From Dromaius novaehollandiae (taxonomy: Eukaryota > Chordata > Aves > Casuariiformes > Dromaiidae), in assembly GCF_036370855.1 (NCBI RefSeq), contig NC_088102.1, positions 66,535,601 through 66,599,600 of the forward strand: a DNA stretch of 64,000 nt. The letters are read 5' to 3'. A program made the position numbers and the translations under genes. Under the pieces are notes generated by a model. It saw only the letters and a program-made list of their open reading frames with translations, was not told the DNA's origin and searched no databases. Within the stretch, counting starts at the first letter, position 1. Every line of letters starts with the position of its first letter. Shown piece after piece: positions 23,501-33,800 of this stretch.

Positions 23501-26500
23501 GTATAGCTTGGCCCACACCCTCTGTTGCTCCAGATGTGCTTTCTCCCACTGTAGGGCTGATTGCCTTAAGAAAGGGAGCATACATCTGTTTCCCACCTCT
23601 CACGTGCTACTACTATAAACTTCTATGAGGCGCTAGAAGAGACACCCCTTAAAAATATCTGCTTCTTCATGCATATGCTTTATGAGATTAATAGACTTTG
23701 TAACAGCTACTGCAAATAACCAAGACAAACTTTCAAGGGCAACACAGAGTAAGGTAACTTCCTCTGAGAGAGATGCAAACCCGGCATCCATGCCTCTGCA
23801 TGTTAGCACAAACACACCGATCGAAGACAGCAGACGCTTCAGTGAACGCCAGCCGACAGATACGCACACTCGATCCTGCCGTAGCAGGAACGCCGCGGCC
23901 AACGTGCAGCTTCCTCGGGCAGCTATTCTCTTCCCTCCCTCCTGCCACCCACTTTCTCAGGTACAGGTACGACCTGAAAGATTTCCATTTGGGACAGAGC
24001 ATATGTTAACTCCCAACATAAGGAAACAACATAATAAAGAACAAAGGAAGTTACTTCCTCCTCGAAGAAAGAAGTGAATAGCCGGAGAGTCAGTAAACCT
24101 GTGACATTAAGAGGTGGGACCCCGATTCAGGGAGGTATATTCAGCACATGTCCGAGTGCGACCGCAGTGAATGGAACTGGGGCATATGCGTTTGTCTTAA
24201 TTGCAGCAATTGAAAGGGGAAGGGGGATTTTACAACACTTATTTAACTCCATGGCCTCAGGAACACTTTGGGGCAAAATGAGGTCTTTGACAAAGAGCGA
24301 ACACCCCTACCGCTTTGAAGAGGGGCTGCTCATAACATGCATTTTGAGGCCATCCTACCACCCAAGATGTTCTCCCACAAAACCAGAGGACATTTGATTG
24401 TTTATCTTAAGGACAGAAGAGGGGAAAAAACCCACACCACACTCCTAACACTTCAGGCCTTCTTCATGAGAAAGCGAAAGACAGCAGCTGAGCACTGCTT
24501 TGTGCATCCTGTTCAAGCAGAGTGGTCACAACCCAGCCACGGCTTTTGGCTGCGCCGGCACAACAGCAGGAAGAGCTAAGGAATTTTTTGTAGCTGTAGC
24601 AGGAAGGATTGCTATTTTCCACCCAAACCAGAAGACAGACACCCAAGAGCACATCACAGGCTCAGCACCCTGCAGCCTCACTGTGTCAGAGGGCTCTCTG
24701 ACAGTCAGTGTTCACTGGGGAGACACACGGCTCTCAAAGTGCATTTGTGGAAAGATGGACACATCTCAAGGACCTCCAAAATACTGATTGTGTAAAACAC
24801 TCACATGCATTTCCAGTTCTGAGGCCTCAGAGATCCTGCCTCAGCTGCAGAGGTGCAAAAAACCCAGTGCTATCCTGATCCAAATGGAAAAAAAGCAGCA
24901 CAGATGGAAGTATGGTGAGATACTGAAAACACAGGTGGGCCTCGCAGCAGAGAGCTGCCCTCTCAGGGCACACACAGACATCTCCAATCTGCCAGTAGAA
25001 GCAGCCACTCTGCAAACACCCCATCCGGCTCCTGGGCTTTGCCTCGATGTAACATGTCACCTCACCTCTTCCTACACAGGGCAAGTCATGACACAGCTGC
25101 ATCATCAATTCTCCACGTGCAGTTAGTTGTTCCTCATCTCGCACCTTCCTTGCCTCCATCGGTGACACCGCTACGTGTGGCGAGTGAGCCCCGCTCTCAG
25201 CAGACCGCGCGTGGGCCGCTCGGGATCCCACGCATGTGTTAAATGACGGCGTGGCTTTTGCCTCAGCCCTTGGCTTCCTGCCTGCCTTGCCAGCTCTCGT
25301 CGGTTGGTCTCCTTTGCAAGGGCCCAGCTCACCACTTCCAAACTGGGTGCAAAGCCACAGGTGACTGCAGTTCCACTCTGCGGCTTCCTGCCCCATCCCT
25401 GGTTATCAGCCAGGGCACAGAAAGGGGGGACGAGGCTGAAAACACCACGGGCGGTCTGCAAGGTGCCCTCTTCCCCAGGCCTCGCAGCAGCTTCCCACCT
25501 TCTGCTGGGTTTTAGAAATACATACCCACGTCCCCAGCTGCACCGCAGTCGGAAGCACACGCCACCTCGTCCAGAAGGAGAGGATTTATCTAAACAGGGA
25601 ACGAAACCAGATTATGTTTTGCTGAGCTAAAACCTCCAGCCTTCTTCGGCGTTGGAGGAAACCGGCCCCTGCCCACACTGCTGGGGCTCAAACGCACGGG
25701 GAGACTTGCAAGGCAGAGTCCCGAGCTGGGACAAATCCGCTCTAACCCACTGAAATGGGGAGTTTTTTGCCATAGGAAACCACCGCTATTGAACACCTTC
25801 CACAGCGGGGTTAGGAACAAGGAGAAAAATCATTTCATGGCTGTTATGAAATCCTCCACACGTCCAGCTGCAGGTGGCCAGATAACCAGAGCATTGTTTC
25901 CACAGAATACCTCGCCTTCGCGGCAGAAACCGGCTCCAAACGTGACGCAGTTACCGGGGGCTCTTTTGTCTGCTGCCCGTAACACGGTTACATTCACTTC
26001 TGAACCTGCTTGTAAATAAAAACATCCCTGAGGTAAATCACCAGGCCCCTCCTCTCGCCAAAGCACACACAAGCTACATTAATTACAGAAAGCTCTAAAG
26101 AAAGCAAGCTAGAAAGAAGAAAAAGAAAAAGCTATAAAGGAAAGAAAGGGAGCGCGCAGCCAAAGTCTGCATTCTTCGGCTCATCACAGGGATGCATTGT
26201 GGAGGCTGCTTAACATTCATATAGCACACACACACAATCAAAGCGAAAATAAACTTTTAAACCCGGGGCTGTCTCTTTTCAGGAGGGGAAGGAGAGGAGA
26301 GAAGGGGGAGGGCGCTGTGTTTTGCCAGGCTTAAAATTCACGATGCAACTCTGCCATGAATGGAAACAAAGTTTGCCTGCGGCTGCCTTGGGAAAAACAA
26401 AACCAGAGAGAAGTCGCACCACTTCCAAAGGACTTTTCTTTTTTTAATTTCTAAAGTGTGCCTTAGAGACCCTACAAGGATTCTCAGGCATTTTGAAATG

Positions 26501-28973
26501 AACTTCAGATGAGTGAAGAAAAAACCACCAGGAGAGTTATTAAAAAACATTCATCAATTCCAAGAAACAGCACATTTGAAAAGAGCACAAGTTGAAAGCA
26601 GGGAGTTCCCTTCAAAGAATAAACTCAAATACCTTTTTTCTTTTCCTTGAAAGTGAAGTGACCATACTGAGGGCAAAAAAAGAGGGCACACAAACCCCCT
26701 TAAACTAAACACTTTTTTCCCTCCCCCCAAACAGTATTCTAATTACAAACCGTACCTGCTCAGAAGTCAAGTTTTGCAAGCGGTAGAGGTAAACACCTAG
26801 TTCAAGTCCTGCTCCCAGCAAAAGGAGCAGAAGAGCCCAGCTCAGCAGAAAAAATGCACCCACCCACCCATCCAGGAGAGCAGGACCCTCACCCCTTCCT
26901 TCCTGCACTCTCCCTCTCAAGCCTCTTTATTGCTTTCCCCTGAGCCCCAGGAAGCTTTGGCCACCTGCAGCAATCAAGCTCAAGCCAGCTGGGTCTAACG
27001 AGCAGGGTCCCTGCAGACCGGTCCCAGTGGCAGCGCTCAGCCCTCGCCGTGGGCAGGTGCAAGAAGTGACACCCAGTTCAGGGCTTGGAGGCCCTTCACC
27101 GGGAGGTGACGGTACCTCACCTTCACTTCTCTCCCAGCAGGGCTTTACTGCACCACGCACTGCTGTGAGGTGGCCGCTCAAACGCTGCATTCGTTACTTT
27201 TGCCATACGCGTGCCAGCGGAGCAGAATTTCTTCTCCCTGCCCTCCTGCTCTATGGAAATGGATGGGGTGTCTCTGGGTGCTCTCTCCCCAGATTATGAG
27301 CAGGAAGTTGATTATGAATGTTCATAATACAGCGTTTAATGATGTCCCGTTTTACTGGAGCTTACACAGTCATTAACTTTATAGAGATTTTAAATAAGAT
27401 TACACTTCTCAGAGTACTAGATGTACCTTCCTTCAGCCCATCAGGAAACTCGCTTTATTGGCATGAAAGCAGACGCAGCTCCTTTGTGCTTTATGCAGGC
27501 CCAGATCCTACAAACACGCTTCTGGCTAGCAACACACTGCCATCAGTAGCCCCAAAGCCGATTTGGGCTAGTCAAGTTTGCACCTGAGCTTGTGCATAAG
27601 CATTAAGTGTGGAAGCATTTGGGCTGGAAGCTGCACGTTCTCCCTGAGACTCGATTTACCGATGTTTGAACTGTACGTTATTAATTTAAAAAATTTCCCT
27701 GGAGTTATTTTTCTATGACAAAAATCCAGTTATTACTCTTGAGTATTGCTCTTCAGTATAGAAGGTTTCCTCTTGCACATCTCCAAAGAAAGAAGCCTCC
27801 TCTTTCCTCAGAGAAAGACTTGGATCAGAATTTCTTCTTAAAGATCGTGCAATAAAAGAGCATCAGGATTGCTCCGTCACTGTAATATGCCTTCTCTCCA
27901 GCTACAATCATTACTTGGTGCAAGGTAAACTCCTTGTGCTAGCAAAGCCGACCTGCCAGATATTTAAGACAAGTGCCTGCCTCAAGCAGCTAGCGCTGAG
28001 GAAATGATCCTGTAAATACTTGTGCACACAAGTAACTGTGTAACACGCAAGCACACCATAAACGCAAAAGTAACTCCTGGGGCAAAACACTGCTAGGCAC
28101 TGGCATTCGCAAGCTTGCTCTGCGCCTCGCGAGCTATTCTACGCGGCCCAAACTTTTTAAGCCACTGTGCTGCTGCGCACGTTTTTCCCAGGTCCACGGC
28201 ACGGGCAAAAACGTCCAGGCAGCTACTGAATGTGGGTTCTGCGTTTGATGCACGTTTGAGCGGGATTTCCAGAAACGCGAAGCACTTGCAAACGCCCACC
28301 GAGAGGAGCCGCTGACCCTCGCCTGGGAGAGCTTCAGCCCAGATGCCCGTCGGGCTGCAGCGGTGTCCTGTCAGCTATTCACGCAGACACCGCGAAAACA
28401 AGCTTTTTTTAAAAAAAGTTTGCCTTGCCGCAAGAGAGAGCTCCGTAAATAGCCCTGCAAAACAATTAACAGGGGTTCCCAGAGACACCGCTAAAGCAGC
28501 AGTAAGGCGGAGAAGGGGGCTCGGGGAGGACTCTGTGCCCCACACCCGGGCCGCAGGTCCCCACCCCTCTCCATCACGCCGGGAAGCACGGATATCCCTT
28601 CCTATTGCTGCTTTTGGAGGCCTTCTGTCGCATCAGCCAGCTCAGCTACACCCAGCGCGACGGACGTGTCCGCGGAGCGGGGTATTTCGGCACCTGGACT
28701 CCTGCGGCAGACGAGACGCCCAGAGCCTCGCCGCCACCGCGGGTGACGTCCTTTCCACCCCGCTCTCGTCCCGCGCCCGCGCCCCACCGCGAGCCACCGA
28801 GAAGGCGTTTCTAACTCGCTTTTTGGCGCCGGGCCCCTGAGGGGCAGCTCGCGGCGGCCTCAGGCAGCGCTGTGGGCCGCAGCCCCCCGGGGGGCTTTCG
28901 TGGGGGAGGGCGGGACTTGAAACTGGGGGCGGCCACCCCGCCTCGGTGCGAGCGGCTACCTGCGGTTTGATGC
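20521..28973. other. Intergenic interval between TSPAN32 and ASCL2
   Basis: About 8.5 kb between the divergent genes, with no recognisable exon. It contains a 27-bp tandem duplication (20657-20710), a ZNF143-like site with an E-box (22713-22736) and GC/CpG-rich sequence from about 28.1 kb that grades into the ASCL2 promoter region, with a CRE-like TGACGTCC near 28744. Open frames of up to 189 codons here (for example minus 24827-25396) have low-complexity composition and no domain. Confidence 0.6.
20657..20710. repeat. Tandem duplication of a 27-bp unit
   Basis: Two perfect adjacent copies of CACTGAGCAGCAGTTTTGCT-TAGTGAA, followed by a 5-base start of a third (CACTG). Perfect identity indicates a recent replication-slippage event. 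It lies about 150 bases upstream of the TSPAN32 CpG-rich block. Confidence 0.95.
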
Positions 28974-28987
28974 GGGGGGGGGGGGGG
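28974..28987. repeat. Run of 14 G
   Basis: Homopolymeric G14, 19 bases before the A/T-rich tract upstream of ASCL2. It could form a G-quadruplex or pause polymerases. Length is uncertain in any assembly. Confidence 0.9.
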
Positions 28988-29005
28988 TGGCAGCTCCTCT
29001 CCCCT

Positions 29006-29276
29006 CACAAAAAATAAAATAAAATAAAAAATAAAAGAAAAATAAGAGAAAAATAAAATAAAAATTAAATAAAATAAAAATTAAATAAAAAATAAAGAAA
29101 AATAAAAGAAAAATAAAAGAAAATAAAAATTAAATAAAAAAGAAAAATAAAATAAAAACTAAAAGAAAAAATAAAATAAAATAAAACAAAAATTAAATAA
29201 AACATAAAAGAAAAATAAAAGAGAAAAGACAATAAAAAGAAAATAAAAAATATAAAATAAAATGAAATAAAATAAA
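29006..29276. repeat. 270-bp A/T-rich low-complexity tract, (AAATA/AAAATA)n with AAAAG interruptions
   Basis: On the plus strand the tract is almost entirely A with single T every 4-6 bases and rare G or C. It is made of AAATAAAAT, AAATAAAAG and AAATTAAAT units in irregular order and contains dozens of overlapping AATAAA hexamers. It is bounded on the left by a G14 run and C-rich sequence and on the right by the ASCL2 CpG island. Confidence 0.95.
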
Positions 29277-29642
29277 GCAGAGCTCGAAAGGAGGAAGGAC
29301 GAGACCCGAGGGGAGGCGGCGGCGGGGGAGGCGGGCCCCCCCGCGGGGGCGGGCGCTGGCGGCGGCACGCGCCGGGCGCGCGTGGGCGGGCGGCCGGGGG
29401 CGGGGGCGCGCGCGGGGCGCGGTGCCGGCGCGCGTGGCGCGGCGCGTGCGGCCGGCGGGGCCCCGCGCGCGGCGGGCGGCGGCGGCGGCGGCGGCGGCGG
29501 CGCGTGTTGATAAGGGGCGGGCGGCGGCGGCGGCGGCCGCAGAGGCGCGGAGCGGCGCGCAGCGAGGCGGCCCCCACGCGCCGGGCACGCTCCCGGCGGG
29601 GGGAGCGGGCAGCGCTCGCCCTCCGCGTCCTCACGCGCTTCT

Positions 29643-29644
<2 letters not shown>

Positions 29645-29674
<30 letters not shown>
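29645..29674. repeat. Run of 30 T in the ASCL2 leader
   Basis: Uninterrupted T30 followed by TTTTGC / TTTCGC-type sequence up to about 29755, ending 104 bases before the ASCL2 ATG. It lies between two extremely GC-rich blocks. If transcription starts in the upstream GC block, the run is a poly-U tract in the 5' UTR. Exact length is prone to sequencing error and polymorphism. Confidence 0.9.
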
Positions 29675-29676
<2 letters not shown>

Positions 29677-29778
29677 GCTTTCCTTTCGCATTTTGATCCT
29701 TTTGCAGTTTTATTCGCCTTTTGCATTTTTTCTTTTGCTGCTTTTTTCCCCTCCCTTCTCCGCCGTGGCCGCGCGGCG

Positions 29779-30330
29779 ATGAACGGCGGCGCCCTGCAGC
29801 CGCCGCCCGCCGCCCCCCTGCCCGCCCCCCGCGGCGGCCGGCGCCGGCCCGCCTCGCCCGAGCTGCTGCGCTGCAAGCGCCGCCTGGCCTTCGCCGCGCT
29901 GCCGGCGCCGGGCCACGGACCGGGACCGGGACCGGGACCGGGACCCGGGGGGGCGGCGGCGGCGGCGGTGGCGCGGCGCAACGAGCGGGAGCGGAACCGC
30001 GTGCGGCTGGTGAACCTGGGCTTCGCGGCGCTGCGGCAGCACGTCCCGCACGGCGCCGCCAGCAAGAAGATGAGCAAGGTGGAGACGCTGCGCTCCGCCG
30101 TCGAGTACATCCGCGCCCTGCAGCGCCTCCTCGCCGAGCACGACGCCGCCGCCGCCGCCGCCGCCTTCCCCCCGGCCCGCGCCGCCGCCGGCTACTCGTC
30201 GGCGTCGCCCTCCTTCGGCTCCTCGGCGCCCGGCTCGCCCTGCTCCTCCGAGGAGAGCGGCTGCGAGGCGGCGCTCAGCCCCGACGAGCGGGACCTGCTG
30301 GACCTCACCGGCTGGCTCGGCGCCTACTGA
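29779..30330 (+). CDS. ASCL2: Achaete-scute homolog 2, class II (proneural) bHLH transcription factor
   Basis: Intronless coding region of 183 codons ending in TGA. The basic region ([14 protein letters not shown], residues 66-79) carries the Asn-Glu-Arg-Glu-Arg E-box contact residues. Helix 1 is about 77-90, the loop AASKK about 93-97, and helix 2 ([21 protein letters not shown]) about 98-118. The C-terminus has the family motif [18 protein letters not shown] (166-183). [21 protein letters not shown] and the ending WLG-Y favour ASCL2 over ASCL1 (HVPNGAANKK, NWF ending). The family binds CANNTG as heterodimers with E-proteins in the nucleus. The N-terminus (1-65) is Pro/Arg/Gly-rich, with a Pro-Gly repeat at about 47-58, Ala runs at 59-63 and 123-129, and a Ser-rich stretch at 139-159. 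The open frame extends 119 codons upstream, but this ATG has G at -3, and the upstream part translates GC-repeat and poly-T sequence (a Phe run), so it is rejected as coding. TSPAN32 lies divergently to the left. Family assignment is near certain; paralogue assignment is strong and supported by synteny. Confidence 0.96.
   Translation: MNGGALQPPPAAPLPAPRGGRRRPASPELLRCKRRLAFAALPAPGHGPGPGPGPGPGGAAAAAVARRNERERNRVRLVNLGFAALRQHVPHGAASKKMSKVETLRSAVEYIRALQRLLAEHDAAAAAAAFPPARAAAGYSSASPSFGSSAPGSPCSSEESGCEAALSPDERDLLDLTGWLGAY
29917..29946 (+). repeat. GGGACC hexanucleotide repeat inside ASCL2
   Basis: Nearly five tandem GGGACC units in frame, coding for alternating Pro and Gly at about residues 47-58, just before the alanine run that precedes the basic region. 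It is likely length-variable between individuals or species. Confidence 0.85.
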
Positions 30331-30835
30331 CCCCGCGGCGGCGGCACCGGGACCCGCGGCGCCTCCGCGGCGCCCCCTCGGCCCTGCAGCCGGGGCTGGG
30401 GAGCTTCCCAACGCCGGACAAATCCCGACTGATGCCCGACTCGACCTGCCTGGGGGAAACGAAGACTTATTTTTGTACCGCACACTTTTTTCCCCCTCCT
30501 TCTGAAATAAGAGAAAAGGGGTGAGGAGGGAGCACTGCCCTCGCCCGCCCGGGACGCCTCGGGAGGGCGCGCGGGTTGGGGAGAAGCTCTCTGCAGCGCT
30601 CTGCTAAAGGACTGTAAAGCTGTCTCGGGTCTCACTGCGGTGTCCAAGTTTGCCTGGTGTGAAGGTGCACGTCTCTGAAAACTGAAGTCTTTTTTTTTTT
30701 TTTTTTTAATGTATTGAAGGCATTTTTGTATGCACTTGCTAGGATTTCATAAGTTGTACATATGCGGTTTTTAAGAGAGTATCATATTTTATGTAAATGG
30801 ACTTTATAAATAAAAATCTATTTATAAACGGCTTC
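30331..30835 (+). other. ASCL2: ASCL2 3' untranslated region (inferred extent)
   Basis: Sequence between the ASCL2 stop codon and the first strong polyadenylation signal. The first 250 bases are GC-rich and the rest is AT-rich, with a run of 18 T at 30690-30707 and several TTTTTGTA / ATTTTATGTAAA stretches of the kind seen in regulated 3' UTRs. No splice-site pair was assigned, although ASCL-family transcripts can carry an intron in this region. The end point is an inference from the signal at 30809 and needs cDNA evidence. Confidence 0.7.
30809..30814 (+). terminator. Polyadenylation signal AATAAA for ASCL2
   Basis: Canonical AATAAA about 480 bases after the ASCL2 stop codon, inside TATAAATAAAAATC. 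A GT-containing stretch follows after a likely cleavage position around 30830-30840. It is the first canonical hexamer on the plus strand after the coding region, so it is the probable mRNA end. Confidence 0.75.
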
Positions 30836-33800
30836 TGGACTGTAAGGGGCATATATTCCCCAGAAGCACCCAGGGTCACCGCTGCCCGAGGCGGTGCCAG
30901 CGCAGGGGGCACGTGCGTGAAGTGGGAGTAACGCACGGTGCAGTGGACAGACAGGTCTGTCGGAGCAGGCTTCATGGGCAAAGGGGTGTAAGGAGCAGGA
31001 CAGCAGAACCACCCGAGGCTGGCTCTTTTTCCATTCAAATTTCCGATTCGGCTGGCTGCAAGCACCGCCGGGACGAGGCGCAGGGAGGAGCAGGTGCATG
31101 CAGGGGAGACAAGGTGGGTCCAGCACCGACACCTCCCTCGGGCCCGGGTCCCGCTTCTGCAGGGTGCAGAAGGTGCTGCGAGGAAAGGAGAGGAGGGAGA
31201 AGGGGGATCTGAGGCTTGGTTGGCCTGTTGCCTGCTCCTGGGGGTTAGGTTGGGGTGCCCTTATTCAGGGCAGTAGCATCTCTGAAGGCTGGTTATTCAA
31301 AAAGCGATAGCAGCTGCTGACTTAAAGCCTCCTTTAACTGCATGTGCATGCAGCCAGATGCAATTCATTAGTATCATGTTTTCTCACTGCCTCTAGAATT
31401 ACTTAAAATCAGTTGTCAGACTCCTGATCTCTATTACGCCCAGGCCCGTGCCGAAGGCCTGCCTCGGTGGAGGTGAGCCAGAGGTAAGGAAGATTGCTGT
31501 GAACCAAAATACGGTGATGATGGCAGGGAGAATGCAGAGTTTGTTACTTCCCTTACATAGCTCCAGTTAATTTTATTAGCTGAGTGGAGCAAAGTGGGCT
31601 GGCCTGTAGGATATGCTGAGCAAACAAACCAGAACGGCTTATTAAAATTGACCTACTTTGCAGGGACTCTGCATATTACCTTCCAATTATTTAAGAAGCA
31701 GAAAGGTTAAGTTCTCTCCCTACCTTATAGTTCGAGCAGCTTGGTCACACTCAGTAGTCCCAAACTTGGGAATTACAGTGGGTGCTTTAGAACTCAGATC
31801 TGTTTAAAAAAAAAAATTCCATCTCTATAACTCCATTTGAAAATGCTAAACCCCCCTGGGAAAGCAGAGGCTCTGATGACAAGGTGGTGTTTAGGAGGCT
31901 GCAAACCCTACAAGCAGCGAGCTATTGCTGGGGAATGGCTATTTGTGCTTCAAGCTGATACCTTAATCAAAGTTGCTGTAGTAACAGTCCTTTTGGAGGA
32001 CCCTGGGAGGGGAAGTCTAAGTGCTTAATAAAACGTTTTGTCCTCTCTAACTCTAAGAGGGCCACAGCGGCAGAGGTACACGTGGAAGCTGCAAGCTGAC
32101 CTGCAAGTTAAATAACGTGGTACACTCAGGAGCTGCAAGGGGGGGGGTGGAGGATGACATGATACCTGCTGTGGGGTTAGCAGCATCACTGAGCACCCCC
32201 AAAACTTCAGTCCCGCATAAGCCAACAGACTCCCACCTACTTATTTGCAGCCTAAAACAACTCATACCACCTTTCCAAGTGATTTAGGGAGGAAGACTGT
32301 TGCATTTATCTTCACAAGTGTCCCATTACGGCAGAAGCCAGGGATCATTTGTGCAGAGAAATTTACTACTGCCTAACAGGGTATTTTTCTGCCTTAGGAA
32401 GATTGATCATTTTGGAGCCAAATATTGTCTTTGAAAATACTAAGTCAAACCACTCCCAGCATTATTACTAGGTTCACTGAATCACCCAAGATACTGTTGC
32501 TGTGATATTAAAGCAGCACCAACTATAGCAGTACAAGCAAGAAGTTGCTGTGGATAGTTTCCACTGAGGAACATATTAATATTAATAAGGAGAAAGATAA
32601 CCAGAGCAAACTACCTTAATGCTGTCAGCCAGTGCTTCAGTAACAAACAAATGTGCATGATGAAGCTGCAGCAACTGGAGTATCAAGACCTGCATCACAC
32701 ATCAAGTGTGAAAACCTTGCTGGGAATATTGACTAAACAAAAAGCAAGTATTTCGCATTTTGGAGTTAAGATAGGTCACTGCATGTTCTGGTTGCCCTGG
32801 TAATGTCCGGACACAGTTTACTTGGAGGGAAAAACCAAAGTGGTCATGAGACTTCTCAATGCTTTGGGGGTGGGGTGAGCAGGGGGAAGAGAAGGACCTA
32901 TTGCTGTTTTAGAGAGGGGAGATGGACAGAAGGACTTCTTTGCCCAGCTGTGCTGACAAGTCACTAACAGGTTCCCAGATCAAGCTGCTAAAAAGGCTAC
33001 TCCAGAAAGAGCAGTATTGAACCATTCTGCCCTGTTTCAAAAGCATTATGGAGAAAGTTAGCTTTTTAAAAACCCTTCTATTAATATTTTTTAGTAGTAT
33101 TAAAGCTTCAGTTAGAAATTTGCATGTTAACCTGGTTGTATCACTTCCATCCTTTCACTTCACCAGCCAGCATAAAAGTAGTACGGCTAATGACACATTT
33201 AAGTCCATGAAACCAACTTGTGACAGTTTGGGGAAACTAAGAGGAGCAAGAGCTATTTAGCCTCAGTGTATTATCTGTAGCTTATCAGTTCAGACACTGC
33301 ATGTGCATCTAGAAAACACTTCAAATCTTTCAGCTGACGTTGCAGGAAAGAGGTCAAGATTGGCCTGGTGACAGTCACAGGGGCAGCAGGCACCTTTGGT
33401 TGGCCCTGCCAGCCCTTGCTCTGCTCCAGCCAGCCGAGAGCTGCCCCGAAAGACTTCTGGTCCTACGAGCTCCCCCCTGGGCCTCTGCTCTGTACGGGGG
33501 AGAAGAAAGTGCCAGAGCAAAGCCTCAGAGACGAGTCCTCTGACCACTGAGGTCACCTGTGAGCAGCAAGAGCACCACGAGGTCCACCTTGGCCAGACGC
33601 CTCACCAGCCTGGAGGAGCCACCTCCAAGCAGCAGTGGGACGTTTGGTGTCCGCACTGGCTGCATTTAGCAGAGGGCTAGGGGCTTATTGGAAGCTGGGT
33701 GCCTATCTGAAAGGGCACCCGACACACTTGGGCAGGAACGGGGAACATCTGATGAGCAGGTCCTTCTCTTCAGAAGTGTAAATAGAAATTCAGTGCCTAC

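Larger units (their letters stand above)
29281..30420. promoter_or_regulatory. CpG island covering ASCL2 promoter, leader and coding region
   Basis: Very high GC with dense CpG from about 29.29 kb to 30.42 kb, including long GGC/GCG arrays at 29470-29530 and multiple GGGCGG (Sp1-like) boxes at 29340-29520. A TTGATAAGGGGCGGGC element near 29507 could serve as a degenerate TATA/GATA plus Sp1 core, which would place transcription start near 29.53 kb; that start is inferred. The island is interrupted by the T30 run at 29645-29674. Confidence 0.8.

Noticed and set aside
24827-25396. 189-codon minus-strand frame between TSPAN32 and ASCL2
   Set aside because: No domain, no CpG promoter, no family resemblance; consistent with chance.
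26790-26825. AGTTCAAGTCCTGCTCC resembling a tRNA T-arm
   Set aside because: No matching A box or cloverleaf arms at the proper spacing on either side.
29065-29691. 208-codon minus-strand frame with Lys, Arg/Pro and Phe/Tyr/Ile runs
   Set aside because: Pure translation of poly-T, GC array and A/T tract, not a protein.
29422-29778. Upstream in-frame extension of the ASCL2 reading frame (119 codons from an earlier ATG)
   Set aside because: It translates GC repeats and the T30 run (a Phe string). ASCL2 proteins are of the size given by the 29779 start, which also has a good Kozak context.
29710-30483. 257-codon minus-strand open frame opposite ASCL2
   Set aside because: Antisense shadow of a GC-rich coding region, composed of Gly/Ala/Arg runs with no domain.
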